The position numbers and the translations under genes were made by a program. The notes below the pieces were generated by a model. It had not been told where the DNA came from, did not search any database, and was given only the letters and a program-made list of their open reading frames with translations. This document shows, piece after piece, positions 32,190 through 41,298 of a stretch of 64,000 nt of DNA (position 1 is the stretch's first letter; every line of letters starts with the position of its first letter). This DNA is from Actinacidiphila yeochonensis CN732 (lineage in GTDB: Bacteria > Actinomycetota > Actinomycetes > Streptomycetales > Streptomycetaceae): assembly GCF_000745345.1 (NCBI RefSeq), contig NZ_JQNR01000003.1, positions 124,001 to 188,000 on the forward strand, read 5' to 3'.

Positions 32190-33286
32190 TCAGCGCTCGC
32201 CGCGCATGCGCATGCCGACCTCGCCCTGGTCGGTCTCCCACCAGGGGCGGGTCATCTCCGGCACCGGCGGGACCGGGCGGGCCGCGGCGGCGGCCGGCTG
32301 CGGGGCGGCGGTCCCGGACTTCTCGGCCGTCCCGGACTCCTCAACGGCCTCGGCGGCCTCGGCAGGCCGCGTGGGGCCGGCGGACCGGGCGGGCGGTGCG
32401 GCGGGGACGAGGCGGCCTGGCGCGCGGCCTCGCGGTCCAGGGCGGCGTCCATCACGGCGGTGCGCTCGCGTTCGGCGTGCCACCACTCGGCGAAGACCAG
32501 CAGCAGGAACGGCAGCCCGACGAGTTCCGCCAGGGTGACCATGAGACCGCCGCCGAGCATCTGGTCGTGCTGGACCGAGGGCCCCCAGGTGCGCGGGTGG
32601 CTGGTGTACCAGTGGCCGGCGACGAGGGTGCCGCTGGTCATGACGACGATGCCGGGCACGGAGTCGAAGAGGCCGTCGAAGAGGACCAGGACCGCGCGCA
32701 CCGGGTGGCTGCACCAGCGCGGCAGCAGCTCCTGGCGGCTGAGCATCGGCAGCACGAAGAGGCAGCCGGTGAGGACCAGCTGCAGATGCATCAGCTGCCT
32801 GACCAGGCCGTTGCCGAGCGAGGTCGTGAAGTAGGGCGTGAAGTAGATGGTCAGCTCGGAGGCGAGCACCAGCACCGAGCTGACCAGCGGGTACGTCAGC
32901 GCCCGCGCGGGCGCGGAGGCGAAGGCCCGGCGCAGCCGCCCGTCCGGGGAGGCCAGGCCGAGCGGGTCGCCGAGGGCGAGGCCGAGGGGGACGTAGAGGT
33001 CGAGCAGGATGTTCTGGACGGCGGCGGGCCAGAAGAGCACCCGGTTGTAGACGGCCAGCCCCGACATCGTGGCGAACACCAGCGCGCCGAGGCCGAAGAG
33101 GTAGAAGACCGCCGTACGCCACACCGGCCAGCGCTCGCCGGCCCGCGTCCTGCGCCACACCCCGTAGCCGTAGACCGCGCCGAGCAGGAGTACGACGGCC
33201 AGTACGGGCCCGTCGAGCTGCCAGGTGTGGAGGAACCGGGTCCCGGTGAGTTCGGGGAGCGCCCGGGGGTCCGCCGTGCTCGCCAC
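32190..33286 (-). CDS. CtaG-like cytochrome c oxidase assembly protein, frame broken as sequenced
   Basis: An integral-membrane protein of the caa3_CtaG family, which supports copper-oxidase assembly. It starts MASTADPRALPELTGTRFLH and has about seven helices (VLAVVLLLGAVYGYGVW, VVSSVLVLAS-type segments, GGLMVTLAELVGLPFLLLVF) and the HLQLVLTGCLFVLP and GHWYTSHPRTWGP blocks. Around residue 293 the frame slips: it continues as a Pro/Arg run to a stop at 32252, whereas the natural ending (PPVPEMTRPWWETDQGEVGM) lies in another frame ending at 32190. One extra base near the GGGG at 32403-32406 restores a 365-aa protein. I regard this as a likely sequencing error; a real C-terminal mutation is the alternative. 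Confidence 0.85.
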
Positions 33287-34488
33287 GTCCGTGCCTTTCG
33301 CGTGGATTCCGCTGCCGGAGCCACGCTAGTCCCCCGCCGGGCCGGATCTCGCGCAGGGGGCGCCGCACGGACGGGTGGCGTGGTCCGGCCCGGGCGGCCG
33401 CGGCTACTCGCGGGGTCCGCGCGGCGGCTGCCCGACGGGGCGGAGGGTGCGGACGGCGCGGGCCCGGCGTCGGTGCCGGGGCCGGTGCCGTTCGTGGGAT
33501 CGGACGGCGGCTCGGACGCGGGATCGGACGGGGCCGCTTCCTGGGCGCCGCGGCGGGAGGCGGCCAGGCTGGTGGCCGTCGTCACCGCGAGGACGCCGAC
33601 GATCACCGCCAGGGAGACGGGCACCGAGATCTCCGGGACGTGCACCCCGTACTCGTGGAGCGCGTGCAGCAGCAGCTTGACGCCGATGAAGCCCAGGATC
33701 GCCGACAGCCCGTACGAGAGGTGGACCAGCCGTTTCAGCAGCCCGCCGATGAGGAAGTACAGCTGGCGCAGTCCCATCAGGGCGAAGGCGTTGGCGGTGA
33801 AGACGATGTACGGGTCCTGGGTGAGGCCGAAGATGGCCGGGATGGAGTCGAAGGCGAAGAGCACGTCGGTGGTGCCGATGGCGACCAGGACGACGAGCAT
33901 CGGGGTGACGAGGCGGCGGCCGTCCTCCCGGACGACCAGCCGGGTTCCGTGGTAGCGGCTGGTGGACGGCACGCGCCGCTCGACCGCCCGGAGCATCCGG
34001 TTCTCCTCGTACTCCCCCTTCTCGTCGTCCCCTGAGGCGGCCTCGCGCAGCAGCTTCCAGGCGGTCCAGACGAGGAAGCCGCCGAAGACGAAGAAGACCC
34101 AGGAGAAGTTGGCGATGACGGTCGCCCCGGCGGCGATGAACACCGTTCGCAGCACCAGCGCGATCAGCACCCCGAACATCAGCACCCGCTGCTGGTACAC
34201 CGGGGGCACCGCGAACTTCGCCATGATCAGCACGAAGACGAAGAGGTTGTCGACGCTGAGGGACTTCTCGGTGACGTACCCGGCGAAGAACTCCCCCGCG
34301 GGCCGGCCGCCGCCGAAGACCAGCAGGCCGACGCCGAAGAGGGCGGCGAGCACCACCCATACGGCCGTCCAGATCCCCGCCTCGCGGATCGACACCTCAT
34401 GGGGTTCCCGCCGGACCAGGAAGTCGACTCCGATGAGGGCGCCAAGACCGGCGATGGTCAGCGCCCAGAGGGCGAGGGATACGTCCAC
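32896..34488 (-). CDS. terC: TerC-family membrane protein, C-terminal frame probably broken
   Basis: TerC proteins are integral-membrane metal-ion (often manganese) exporters or assembly factors. The start is GTG 34488, with GGAGG just upstream, giving VDVSLALWALTIAGLGALIG. About nine helices and the acidic signatures KSLSVDNLFVFVLIMAKF and TTDVLFAFDSIPAIFGLTQD are intact. The conserved part ends near 33560. The frame then runs 390 bases into the downstream ctaG-like gene with Pro/Ser/Arg-rich sequence. A one-base insertion in the tail (for example at the GGGG at 33437-33440) would end the protein at the TAG at 33404-33406, 361 aa, before ctaG begins. Probably an undercalled homopolymer. Confidence 0.88.
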   Translation of the reverse strand: MDVSLALWALTIAGLGALIGVDFLVRREPHEVSIREAGIWTAVWVVLAALFGVGLLVFGGGRPAGEFFAGYVTEKSLSVDNLFVFVLIMAKFAVPPVYQQRVLMFGVLIALVLRTVFIAAGATVIANFSWVFFVFGGFLVWTAWKLLREAASGDDEKGEYEENRMLRAVERRVPSTSRYHGTRLVVREDGRRLVTPMLVVLVAIGTTDVLFAFDSIPAIFGLTQDPYIVFTANAFALMGLRQLYFLIGGLLKRLVHLSYGLSAILGFIGVKLLLHALHEYGVHVPEISVPVSLAVIVGVLAVTTATSLAASRRGAQEAAPSDPASEPPSDPTNGTGPGTDAGPAPSAPSAPSGSRRADPASSRGRPGRTTPPVRAAPPARDPARRGTSVAPAAESTRKARTWRARRTPGRSPNSPGPGSSTPGSSTGPYWPSYSCSARSTATGCGAGRGPASAGRCGVRRSSTSSASARWCSPRCRGWPSTTGCSSGPPPSRTSCSTSTSPSASPSATRSAWPPRTGGCAGPSPPRPRGR

Positions 34489-34517
34489 GGGTCCTCCGGC
34501 GATCGGCAGGTCACGGA

Positions 34518-34547
34518 ATGATACCCGGATCACCAAATAGAGGTAAA
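34518..34547 (-). promoter_or_regulatory. Promoter upstream of terC
   Basis: On the minus strand TTTACC (34542-34547) and TATCAT (34518-34523) are separated by 18 bases in an AT-rich pocket about 30 bases before the terC start. This fits a principal-sigma promoter. Confidence 0.55.
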
Positions 34548-34948
34548 GCACGCAGGTGGATGACGTGATCCCGTCCGGGAAGAGCACTGCCCGGGACGGC
34601 GCGACGGTCGACCCGCCTCAGCGGGGTCCGCTCGCCGTTGGTTGTGTCCCGACGGAGTTCGACCGCCCGGGCCGGCCCGGCAGGCGGCCCTGACCGGTGA
34701 CGGGGCGGAGACGGGGCGGAGACGGGACCATGGGAGGGCGCCCCTCACCTGGCCGGATGGCCTTGGGCCGGGAGCTCCGGCCGGCGGCGCGGGTAGGACG
34801 TGGAACCGGTGCGCCTCGGGCGGCAGGGATCGCCGGGGCCCTGCGGGCCCCGGGCAGCGGGCGCCGGCTCGCGGGCCCGGGCGCGCCGCGGGCGCCGGCT
34901 CGTGGGCGCGGGCGGCTCTCCGACGGCGACGGCTGCCGTCCCTCGTGC

Positions 34949-34985
34949 GGGAGCCCGGGCGCCGCCATTGGGCACCCGGGCTCCC
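34949..34985 (-). terminator. Hairpin downstream of terD
   Basis: The arms 34949-34959 and 34975-34985 are perfectly complementary over 11 bp (GGGAGCCCGGG) with a 15-base loop, 12 bases beyond the terD stop. Confidence 0.7.
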
Positions 34986-34997
34986 TGACGGGCGTGT

Positions 34998-35576
34998 CTA
35001 CAGGGCGGCCCGGATCGCGGGCATCAGGTCCTGGAAGGTGCGCCCGTTGGCTGCCGTGCCGATCGCGGTCATGGTCCAGCCTCCGGCGCCGCGCTGCACC
35101 TTCGCCATGATCTGCGCGGTGTAGGGGCCGCCGCCGGTGAGGGTGTAGCGGGCCAGCTCCTGGCCCGTCGTCTCGTCGACCAGCCGGCAGAACGCGTTCT
35201 GCACCTCGGCGAAGCTCTGGCCGGTGAAGGAGTTGACGGTGAAGACGATCTGGTCGACGTTCGCGGGCACCCGCTGGAGGTCGACCAGGATGGACTCGTC
35301 GTCGCCGCCCTGGCCGGCGCCGCCGACGAGGTTGTCGCCGGTGTGCCGGACCGAGCCGTCGTCGCTGGTGAGGTGCTGGAAGAAGACCACGTCCACCGGC
35401 TGCTTGTCGGCGAAGAGCACCGCCGAGGCGTCGAGGTCGACCTCGCGGGTGCGGCTGCCGAAGAGGCCCCGTCGGGGGGCGGCCTGCCAGCCGAGACCCA
35501 TCCGGACGGCGCTGAGCGCGCCCCCGTCCGACTTGCTGAGACTGATCTTCTGGCCCTTGGTCATGTTGACCGTCAT
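34998..35576 (-). CDS. terD: TerD-family calcium-binding stress protein
   Basis: A cytoplasmic TerD-domain protein of 192 aa linked in other bacteria with tellurite and general stress resistance. The N-terminus MTVNMTKGQKISLSKSDGGA is the canonical opening. The conserved VDLDASAVLFADKQ, a GDN-containing metal loop (HTGDNLVGGAGQGGDDESI) and FCRLVDETTGQELARYTL are seen. AAGGGGAGA precedes the ATG at 35576. It sits upstream of terC on the same strand, so the two stress genes may act together, but each has its own leader and terminator. Confidence 0.93.
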   Translation of the reverse strand: MTVNMTKGQKISLSKSDGGALSAVRMGLGWQAAPRRGLFGSRTREVDLDASAVLFADKQPVDVVFFQHLTSDDGSVRHTGDNLVGGAGQGGDDESILVDLQRVPANVDQIVFTVNSFTGQSFAEVQNAFCRLVDETTGQELARYTLTGGGPYTAQIMAKVQRGAGGWTMTAIGTAANGRTFQDLMPAIRAAL

Positions 35577-35910
35577 GTGCTCTCCCCTTCCACCCGTTAC
35601 CCCGCCTGTACTCCCACCGTGGCCGGCCGGTCCTCCCTGTGGGCGCCGGCGGTGGCCGGGCCGCCGGCGGAGGAGGTCGGCCGTCACCTCGCGGTGCTCC
35701 GGCGGGCCGTCGCGCTCGGCCCGTGTCGCGGGCGGCCGTGCCACGGACGTCGCGCCCCGGAAACCCTAGCAACAGGTCAGGGCGGGGAACCCGCTCCACC
35801 GCCGCCGAATCCACCGGCGGTGTCCGACGGCGGCCCACCCGAGGGCGGCGGAGGCGCGGAGCGCCGAACACCCCGGCCGCAGCCTGCCGTTCGGCGCCCG
35901 GCACCGGACG
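35577..35910. other. Intergenic region between uvrB and terD
   Basis: No gene seen. A TAGGGT box on the minus strand lies at about 35765-35770, roughly 190 bases before terD. It could be the terD promoter with a long leader. The remainder is GC-rich without clear structure. Confidence 0.35.
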
Positions 35911-38007
35911 TCAGGCGACGCCGGCCTCGCGCATCTGGCGCAGCTCCTTCTTCAGGTCGCCGAGTTCGTCGCGGATCCGCGCCGCGACCTCGAACTGGAG
36001 CTCCGCGGCCGCGGTGTGCATCTGCTCGGTGAGCTGGGCGATGAGATCGGCCAGCTCGTCGGCCGGCAGTTGGGCACCGGTGTGCTTCCCGCCCGCCTTG
36101 CCCGACAGGCCCGGCACCGGCGCCTTGCCGCGCGAGCGCTGCCGCCCGGAGCCCAGCAGCTCCTCGGTGTCGGCGTCCTCGCGGGCGAAGGAGTCCAGGA
36201 TGCCGGCGATCTTCTTCCGCAGCGGCTGCGGGTCGATCCCCCGTTCGGTGTTGTAGGCGATCTGCTTCTCGCGGCGGCGGTTGGTCTCGTCGATCGCCTT
36301 CTCCATGGCCGCGGTGATCCGGTCCGCGTACATGTGGACCTGGCCGGAGACGTTACGGGCGGCCCGGCCGATGGTCTGGATCAGGGAGGTGCCCGAGCGC
36401 AGGAAGCCCTCCTTGTCGGCGTCGAGGATGGCCACCAGGGAGACCTCGGGCAGGTCCAGGCCCTCACGCAGCAGGTTGATGCCGATCAGGACGTCGAACT
36501 CGCCGGCCCGCAGCTCCTGGAGCAGTTCCACCCGGCGCAGGGTGTCGATGTCGCTGTGCAGGTACCGCACCTGGATGCCGAGTTCCAGCAGGTAGTCGGT
36601 GAGGTCCTCGGCCATCTTCTTGGTGAGGGTGGTGACCAGGACCCGTTCGTCGCGCTCGGCGCGGACCCGGATCTCGTGCACCAGGTCGTCGATCTGGCCC
36701 TCGGTGGGCTTGACGACGACCTCGGGGTCGACCAGGCCGGTGGGGCGGATGATCTGCTCGACCACGCCGTCGGACCGGGACAGCTCGTAGGGACCGGGGG
36801 TGGCCGACAGGTAGACCGTCTGCCCGACCCGGGTCAGGAACTCCTCCCACTTCAGCGGCCGGTTGTCCAGCGCGGACGGCAGCCGGAAGCCGTGGTCGAC
36901 CAGGGTCCGCTTGCGGGAGGCGTCGCCCTCGTACATCGCGCCGATCTGCGGCACGGTGACGTGCGACTCGTCGATGACCAGGAGGAAGTCCTCCGGGAAG
37001 TAGTCGATGAGGGTGTCCGGTGCGGTGCCGGGGCCGCGGCCGTCGATGTGCCGGGAGTAGTTCTCGATGCCCGAGCAGGTGCCGATCTGCCGCATCATCT
37101 CGATGTCGTAGGTGGTGCGCATCCGCAGCCGCTGGGCCTCCAGCAGCTTGTTCTGCTTCTCCATCTCCGCCAGCCGTGCCTCCAGCTCCGACTCGATGCC
37201 GGAGATGGCCCGCTCCATCCGCTCCGGGCCGGCCACGTAGTGGGTGGCGGGGAAGACGTAGACCTGCTCGTCCTCCGTGATCACCTCGCCGGTGAGCGGG
37301 TGCAGGGTGTACAGCGCCTCGATCTCGTCGCCGAACATCTCGATGCGGACCGCGAGCTGCTCGTACACCGGGAAGATCTCGATGGTGTCGCCGCGCACCC
37401 GGAAGGTGCCGCGGGTGAAGGCGAGGTCGTTGCGGGTGTACTGGATGTCGACGAAGCGGCGCAGCAGCGCGTCGCGGTCGATCTCCTCGCCGACCTTGAG
37501 CCGGACCATGCGGTCGACGTACTCCTGCGGCGTACCCAGGCCGTAGATGCAGGAGACGGAGGCGACGACGACCACGTCACGCCGGGTGAGCAGGGAGTTC
37601 GTGGTGGAGTGGCGCAGCCGCTCGACCTCCTCGTTGATCGAGGAGTCCTTCTCGATGTACGTGTCCGTCTGCGGGACGTACGCCTCGGGCTGGTAGTAGT
37701 CGTAGTACGACACGAAGTACTCGACGGCGTTGTTCGGCAGCAGCTCGCGGAACTCGTTGGCCAGCTGGGCGGCCAGCGTCTTGTTCGGCGCCATCACCAG
37801 GGTGGGGCGCTGGAGCTTCTCGATCATCCACGCCGTGGTGGCCGACTTGCCCGTACCGGTGGCGCCCAGCAGCACGACGTCCTTCTCACCGCCGCGGACC
37901 CGGCGCTCCAGGTCGCTGATGGCGGCGGGCTGGTCACCGCTGGGCTGGTAGGGGCTGACGACCTCGAAGGGCGCCACTGTGCGTTCGATGTCTGAAACGG
38001 GCCGCAT
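35911..38007 (-). CDS. uvrB: Excinuclease ABC subunit B
   Basis: The helicase-like damage-verification subunit that receives DNA from UvrA and recruits UvrC. It has 698 aa. Walker A is [11 protein letters not shown] (residues 48-58); the beta-hairpin [17 protein letters not shown], Walker B-type [11 protein letters not shown], motif IV-VI region ([33 protein letters not shown]) and the C-terminal UVR motif ([19 protein letters not shown]) that binds UvrC are all present. The ATG at 38007 follows TACGGT by six bases with no Shine-Dalgarno site, suggesting leaderless expression. Confidence 0.98.
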   Translation of the reverse strand: MRPVSDIERTVAPFEVVSPYQPSGDQPAAISDLERRVRGGEKDVVLLGATGTGKSATTAWMIEKLQRPTLVMAPNKTLAAQLANEFRELLPNNAVEYFVSYYDYYQPEAYVPQTDTYIEKDSSINEEVERLRHSTTNSLLTRRDVVVVASVSCIYGLGTPQEYVDRMVRLKVGEEIDRDALLRRFVDIQYTRNDLAFTRGTFRVRGDTIEIFPVYEQLAVRIEMFGDEIEALYTLHPLTGEVITEDEQVYVFPATHYVAGPERMERAISGIESELEARLAEMEKQNKLLEAQRLRMRTTYDIEMMRQIGTCSGIENYSRHIDGRGPGTAPDTLIDYFPEDFLLVIDESHVTVPQIGAMYEGDASRKRTLVDHGFRLPSALDNRPLKWEEFLTRVGQTVYLSATPGPYELSRSDGVVEQIIRPTGLVDPEVVVKPTEGQIDDLVHEIRVRAERDERVLVTTLTKKMAEDLTDYLLELGIQVRYLHSDIDTLRRVELLQELRAGEFDVLIGINLLREGLDLPEVSLVAILDADKEGFLRSGTSLIQTIGRAARNVSGQVHMYADRITAAMEKAIDETNRRREKQIAYNTERGIDPQPLRKKIAGILDSFAREDADTEELLGSGRQRSRGKAPVPGLSGKAGGKHTGAQLPADELADLIAQLTEQMHTAAAELQFEVAARIRDELGDLKKELRQMREAGVA

Positions 38008-38013
38008 GTAACC

Positions 38014-38019
38014 ACCGTA
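38014..38019 (-). promoter_or_regulatory. -10-like box 6 nt before uvrB
   Basis: TACGGT on the minus strand is followed by GGTTAC and the uvrB ATG, leaderless geometry. Confidence 0.4.
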
Positions 38020-38142
38020 CGGCGGCCCTCTGACATCGCGCGGTGGCTTGCCCGAGGAAGGGGCCCGGGGGTGCCCCCGAACCGGCGCGCCGGGGTCGGC
38101 TGCCTGCTGCTGTCCCGCGTCGGCCCTGCGTCGGCCGTGGTC

Positions 38143-38670
38143 TCAGAAGAGCGGTGCGGGCAGCACGCCCTCCAGCGCCAGCAGGGTGCGCTTGGTCTCC
38201 AGGCCGCCGCCGAATCCGCCGATGCCACCGCCGCTCTCGACCACACGGTGGCACGGGACGACCACGGGCAGCGGGTTGGCGCCCATCGCGACGCCCACCG
38301 CCCGGGCGGCGCCGGGCTCGCCGACCCGGTCGGCGAGGTCCTGGTACCCCACCACGCTGCCGTAGGGCACCCCGGCGTACAGCTCCCGCAGCACTCTGCG
38401 GTTGAAGCCGGTGGTCAGCGACCAGTCCAGCGGGAGGTCGAAGCGGAGGCGCTCCCCCGCGAAGTACTCGCCGAGCTGCAGGGCGACCGCTGCCAGGGCC
38501 TCCGGGGCCTCGACGGCCTCGCAGCCGAGCCGCCGCGCCACCGAGGCCGCCGTCCGCGGAGCCCGCTCCGGCCCGGTGTGGAACGCGACGTGGACCAGCC
38601 CCGCCTCGGAGTGCGCCGCGAACAGCGGGCCGATCGGGGTCTCCCGCACCGTCCATGCGACTTCTGCCAT
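38143..38670 (-). CDS. ogt: Methylated-DNA-protein-cysteine methyltransferase
   Basis: A suicide repair protein that removes alkyl groups from O6 of guanine. It has 175 aa, starting MAEVAWTVRETPIGPLFAAH. The acceptor cysteine is Cys140 in VVVPCHRVV; the helix-turn-helix arginine segment TTGFNRRVLRELYAGVPYGSV is intact. The ATG at 38670 follows a TAGGCT box by seven bases, supporting this start over the upstream ATG at 38715. It lies directly upstream of uvrB on the same strand. The symbol ogt is a family name; the exact paralogue is not certain. Confidence 0.92.
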   Translation of the reverse strand: MAEVAWTVRETPIGPLFAAHSEAGLVHVAFHTGPERAPRTAASVARRLGCEAVEAPEALAAVALQLGEYFAGERLRFDLPLDWSLTTGFNRRVLRELYAGVPYGSVVGYQDLADRVGEPGAARAVGVAMGANPLPVVVPCHRVVESGGGIGGFGGGLETKRTLLALEGVLPAPLF

Positions 38671-38677
38671 GTGTCCC

Positions 38678-38683
38678 AGCCTA
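38678..38683 (-). promoter_or_regulatory. -10-like box 7 nt before the methyltransferase
   Basis: TAGGCT on the minus strand ends seven bases before the ATG at 38670, with no Shine-Dalgarno sequence. Confidence 0.4.
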
Positions 38684-38839
38684 CGAGGCACCGCTGACAA
38701 CGGCCCCGGCCGCATGCGTCACCGGCGAGAACGCCGAGGGCGCGAGACGGCGGCTCCGGGGTGCGGCGGCGCTCCGAGCGCCGCCGGGGCTCGTGCGCGG
38801 GTGGCGGCCGCCCGTCTCCGGGCGGGCCGCCGGCCGGTA

Positions 38840-39205
38840 TCAGTCCGTCTCGAAGCGCGCGGCGGCCAGGTAGTCCGGGCGCGGGTCGAGGGCGGCGGCG
38901 AGCCGGAAGTGGCGCCGCGCCTCCTCGGAGCGGTTGGCGCGCTCCAGGGTGCGGCCCAGCGCGAAGTGCGCGAAGGCGTTGTCCGGTTCGCGTTCCAGCA
39001 CGAGTTGGAACTCCAGCTCCGCCGGTCGCAGTCGGGCCGCGGCGAAGAAGGCGCGGGCCCGCAGCAGCCGGGCCGCGGTGTTCTCGGGGTGGGCGGAGAC
39101 CACCGGGTCGAGCAGCTTCACCGCGCCGTTCGGGTCGCGGGCGGCGAGCAGGTGCTCAGCGGCGCGGAAGTCGATGACGTTGGTCTCCGGGGTCCTCTCC
39201 AACAA
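38840..39205 (-). CDS. Tetratricopeptide-repeat protein
   Basis: A 121-aa cytoplasmic protein with about three TPR units: residues 14-44 (RAAEHLLAARDPNGAVKLL), 45-76 (ENTAARLLRARAFFAAARLR) and 77-110 (NAFAHFALGRTLERANRSEE). It starts at a TTG at 39205 with GGGAGG about five bases upstream. TPRs mediate protein contacts; no partner is evident. It sits between coaE and the methyltransferase on the same strand. Confidence 0.88.
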   Translation of the reverse strand: MLERTPETNVIDFRAAEHLLAARDPNGAVKLLDPVVSAHPENTAARLLRARAFFAAARLRPAELEFQLVLEREPDNAFAHFALGRTLERANRSEEARRHFRLAAALDPRPDYLAAARFETD

Positions 39206-39373
39206 GGCCGCCTCCCTCGGATCGGCACGAGTGACGACTGAACGTCTGGTCAGGCATACCCAACACAGCCACCGGCAATCGCATTCCCGGCGTTCCGGGC
39301 CCCGGCCCGGGGGCGTCCACCGCCCGGCCCGCGGCCGGCGCCTCTCCCGGCAGGGTGTGCCCCGGTCGCGGCA

Positions 39374-39967
39374 TCAGGCGGACCGGGACAGCGCCTCCCA
39401 GACGGTCCGGACCCGGGGGGCCAGCTCCTCCAGCGGGCCGTCGTTCTCGACGACCAGGTCGGCGATGGCGAGCCGCTGCTCGCGGGTGGCCTGGGCGGCC
39501 ATCCGGGAGCGGGCCTGCTGCTCCGACATGCCGCGCAGCCGCACCAGCCGGTCCAGCCGGGTGGCCTCGGAGGCGTCGACGACGACGACCAGGTCGTACA
39601 GCGGCGCGAGGCCGTTCTCGGTGAGCAGCGGGACGTCGTGGACGACCACGGCGCCCGGGCCTGCGGCGTCCTGGAGTTCGGCGGCGCGGCGGGCGACGAG
39701 GGGGTGGACGATCGCGTTGAGGGCGGCGCGCCGCTCCGCATCGGCGAAGACGATCGCGCCCAGCGCGGGCCGGTCCAGCCGGCCGTCGGCGGTGAGGACT
39801 CCGGGCCCGAACTCGGCGGCCACGGCGGCCAGCCCCTCGGTGCCGGGCTCCACCACCTCGCGGGCGATGACGTCGGAGTCGACGAGGACCGCGCCGTAGG
39901 AGGAGAGCAGGCGCGCGACCTCGCTCTTCCCGGCGCCGATGCCCCCGGTCAGGCCAATCTTCGGCAT
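39374..39967 (-). CDS. coaE: Dephospho-CoA kinase
   Basis: This enzyme catalyses the last step of coenzyme A synthesis. It has 197 aa from ATG 39967. The P-loop is [13 protein letters not shown] (residues 5-17); the CoA-domain [10 protein letters not shown], the [13 protein letters not shown] block and the lid [20 protein letters not shown] are typical. TAAGCT six bases upstream of this ATG favours it over the in-frame GTG two codons earlier. It is shorter than the actinobacterial CoaE fused to a C-terminal UPF0157/GrpB domain, and ends after the kinase domain. Confidence 0.95.
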   Translation of the reverse strand: MPKIGLTGGIGAGKSEVARLLSSYGAVLVDSDVIAREVVEPGTEGLAAVAAEFGPGVLTADGRLDRPALGAIVFADAERRAALNAIVHPLVARRAAELQDAAGPGAVVVHDVPLLTENGLAPLYDLVVVVDASEATRLDRLVRLRGMSEQQARSRMAAQATREQRLAIADLVVENDGPLEELAPRVRTVWEALSRSA

Positions 39968-39973
39968 GGCCAC

Positions 39974-39979
39974 AGCTTA
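39974..39979 (-). promoter_or_regulatory. -10-like box 6 nt before coaE
   Basis: TAAGCT on the minus strand is followed by GTGGCC and ATG. This geometry decides the coaE start in favour of 39967. Confidence 0.4.
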
Positions 39980-39994
39980 GAGCGCCGCCCGGCG

Positions 39995-40067
39995 CGGCCG
40001 GGGGCGGGGCGGCCCCGCGGGCGCTACCGCCCGGCCGGGGGCGGGGCGGCCCGCGGGCGCTACCGCC
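39995..40067. repeat. Tandem duplication of 36-37 bp at the 3' end of the PAC2 gene
   Basis: The block at 39995-40031 is repeated at 40032-40067 with only one C fewer. It contains GGGGGCGGGGCGG and GGGCGCTACCGCC. The right copy carries the TAG stop of the PAC2 gene; the left copy lies just downstream of it. The near identity points to a recent duplication. Confidence 0.9.
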
Positions 40068-41001
40068 CGTCGTCCTCACGGTCGGCGAGGAAGCGCTCGA
40101 ACTCGGCGGCGAGGTCGTCCGCGGAGGGCAGGTCCACCGACTCGGCGATCAGGTTCTCGCGGTCGTGCGCGCCGGCCACCGCGTCGTACTGGCTCTCCAG
40201 GCCGCGCACCACGGTCACCAGCTCGCCGTCGCCCTCGGCGACCTGCCGGTCGATCTCGACCCGTACGGTGTGCGCCTCGCGGCGCAGCGCGTGGGCGATC
40301 TCGGGCAGTACCAGTCCGGTGGCGCCGGTGACGGCCTCCAGCACGGCGAGGGCGGCGTCGGGGTACGGGGAGCGGGCCAGGTAGTGCGGCACGTGCGCGG
40401 CGACGCCGAGCACGTCACGGCCGGCCTCGTCGAGCCGGTACTCGACGAGCGCGGCGGCGCTGCCGGGCACCTGCGCCTCCTCGAACCAGGCGCGGTGGCC
40501 GGGCACCAGGTCGACGCGATTGCCGTGCGGGGTCAGGCCGACCGGGCGGGTGTGCGGCACACCCATCGGGATGCCGTGGAAGTTGATCGCCAGGCGCACG
40601 CCGAGGCGTTCGACGATCTGGAGGACGGCGGCGGTGAACCGCTCCCACTCCACGTCCGGCTCGGGGCCGGCCAGCAGCAGGAAGGGTGTCCCGGTGGTGT
40701 CGCGCACCAGGTGCAGGTCGAGCGCGGGCGCCTCGTAGGACGTCCACTGGTCGCGCTCGAAGGTCATCAGGGGACGTCGGGCCCGGTAGTCGACCAGCCG
40801 GTCGGCGTCGAAGCGGGCGACGAGCCGGTGGTCGAGGCGGTCCAGCAGCTGGCCGGCGACCTGCTCGCCGGTCTCGCCGGCGTCCATGAATCCTTCGAGG
40901 TGGTAGAGCAGGACGGGACCGGTGTCACCGACCGCCTCGTCGACAGCCTCGGCTCCACCCGGTACGTACGCGTACAGCCCCTGGGGGTCCAACACGGTCA
41001 T
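40060..41001 (-). CDS. PAC2-family (proteasome assembly chaperone-like) protein
   Basis: A 313-aa PAC2-domain protein (ATP-grasp-like architecture, DUF75 superfamily), widespread in actinobacteria, which also possess proteasomes. Residues 28-230 carry the domain, with [37 protein letters not shown], the [14 protein letters not shown] block and [20 protein letters not shown]. The C-terminal 90 residues are helical and acidic. GGGAGG precedes the ATG. The molecular role in actinobacteria is not established. Confidence 0.9.
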   Translation of the reverse strand: MTVLDPQGLYAYVPGGAEAVDEAVGDTGPVLLYHLEGFMDAGETGEQVAGQLLDRLDHRLVARFDADRLVDYRARRPLMTFERDQWTSYEAPALDLHLVRDTTGTPFLLLAGPEPDVEWERFTAAVLQIVERLGVRLAINFHGIPMGVPHTRPVGLTPHGNRVDLVPGHRAWFEEAQVPGSAAALVEYRLDEAGRDVLGVAAHVPHYLARSPYPDAALAVLEAVTGATGLVLPEIAHALRREAHTVRVEIDRQVAEGDGELVTVVRGLESQYDAVAGAHDRENLIAESVDLPSADDLAAEFERFLADREDDGR

Positions 41002-41206
41002 CGTCCTCCCTCACTTCTTGCCATCGTCAACGAACAGGCCCGGCCGGTCATTCCCGGCTCCGCCCGGACGCGCTCGCCCGGGGCAGCAGGCCGTCCCGGG
41101 CGGGCGCGTCCGGCGGGCGCCGGTCCGGCCGGGGCGGCTCCGGGTGCGGGTAGCGGGCTGCGCGGACGGCGGCTCCGGGGCCGTCGGGGCGACTGCGGAG
41201 GCACTC

Positions 41207-41235
41207 TTGACGGGCCGTCGGCTGGCTTCTACGGT
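41207..41235 (+). promoter_or_regulatory. Principal-sigma promoter for the beta-helix gene
   Basis: TTGACG (41207-41212) and TACGGT (41230-41235) are separated by 17 bases, a good match to HrdB promoters. Transcription would begin near 41242, giving a leader of about 57 bases. Confidence 0.7.
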
Positions 41236-41298
41236 CCCCGGAGACCGCCTGACGTTCATGTCGGCGTCCACCGTTCACGCTGTTGAAAGGTGTTCCGG

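Larger units (their letters stand above)
34489..34997. other. Intergenic region between terD and terC
   Basis: About 500 bases with no supportable gene. It holds the terD terminator (34949-34985), the terC promoter and a GC-rich low-complexity block (34830-34920) with repeated GGGCGCCGGCTCG. Frames through it are Arg/Pro/Gly-rich. Confidence 0.5.

Noticed and set aside
33404..33560. Programmed ribosomal frameshift in terC
   Set aside because: No slippery heptamer with a downstream structure is evident, and four other genes show a similar one-base loss, favouring an error.
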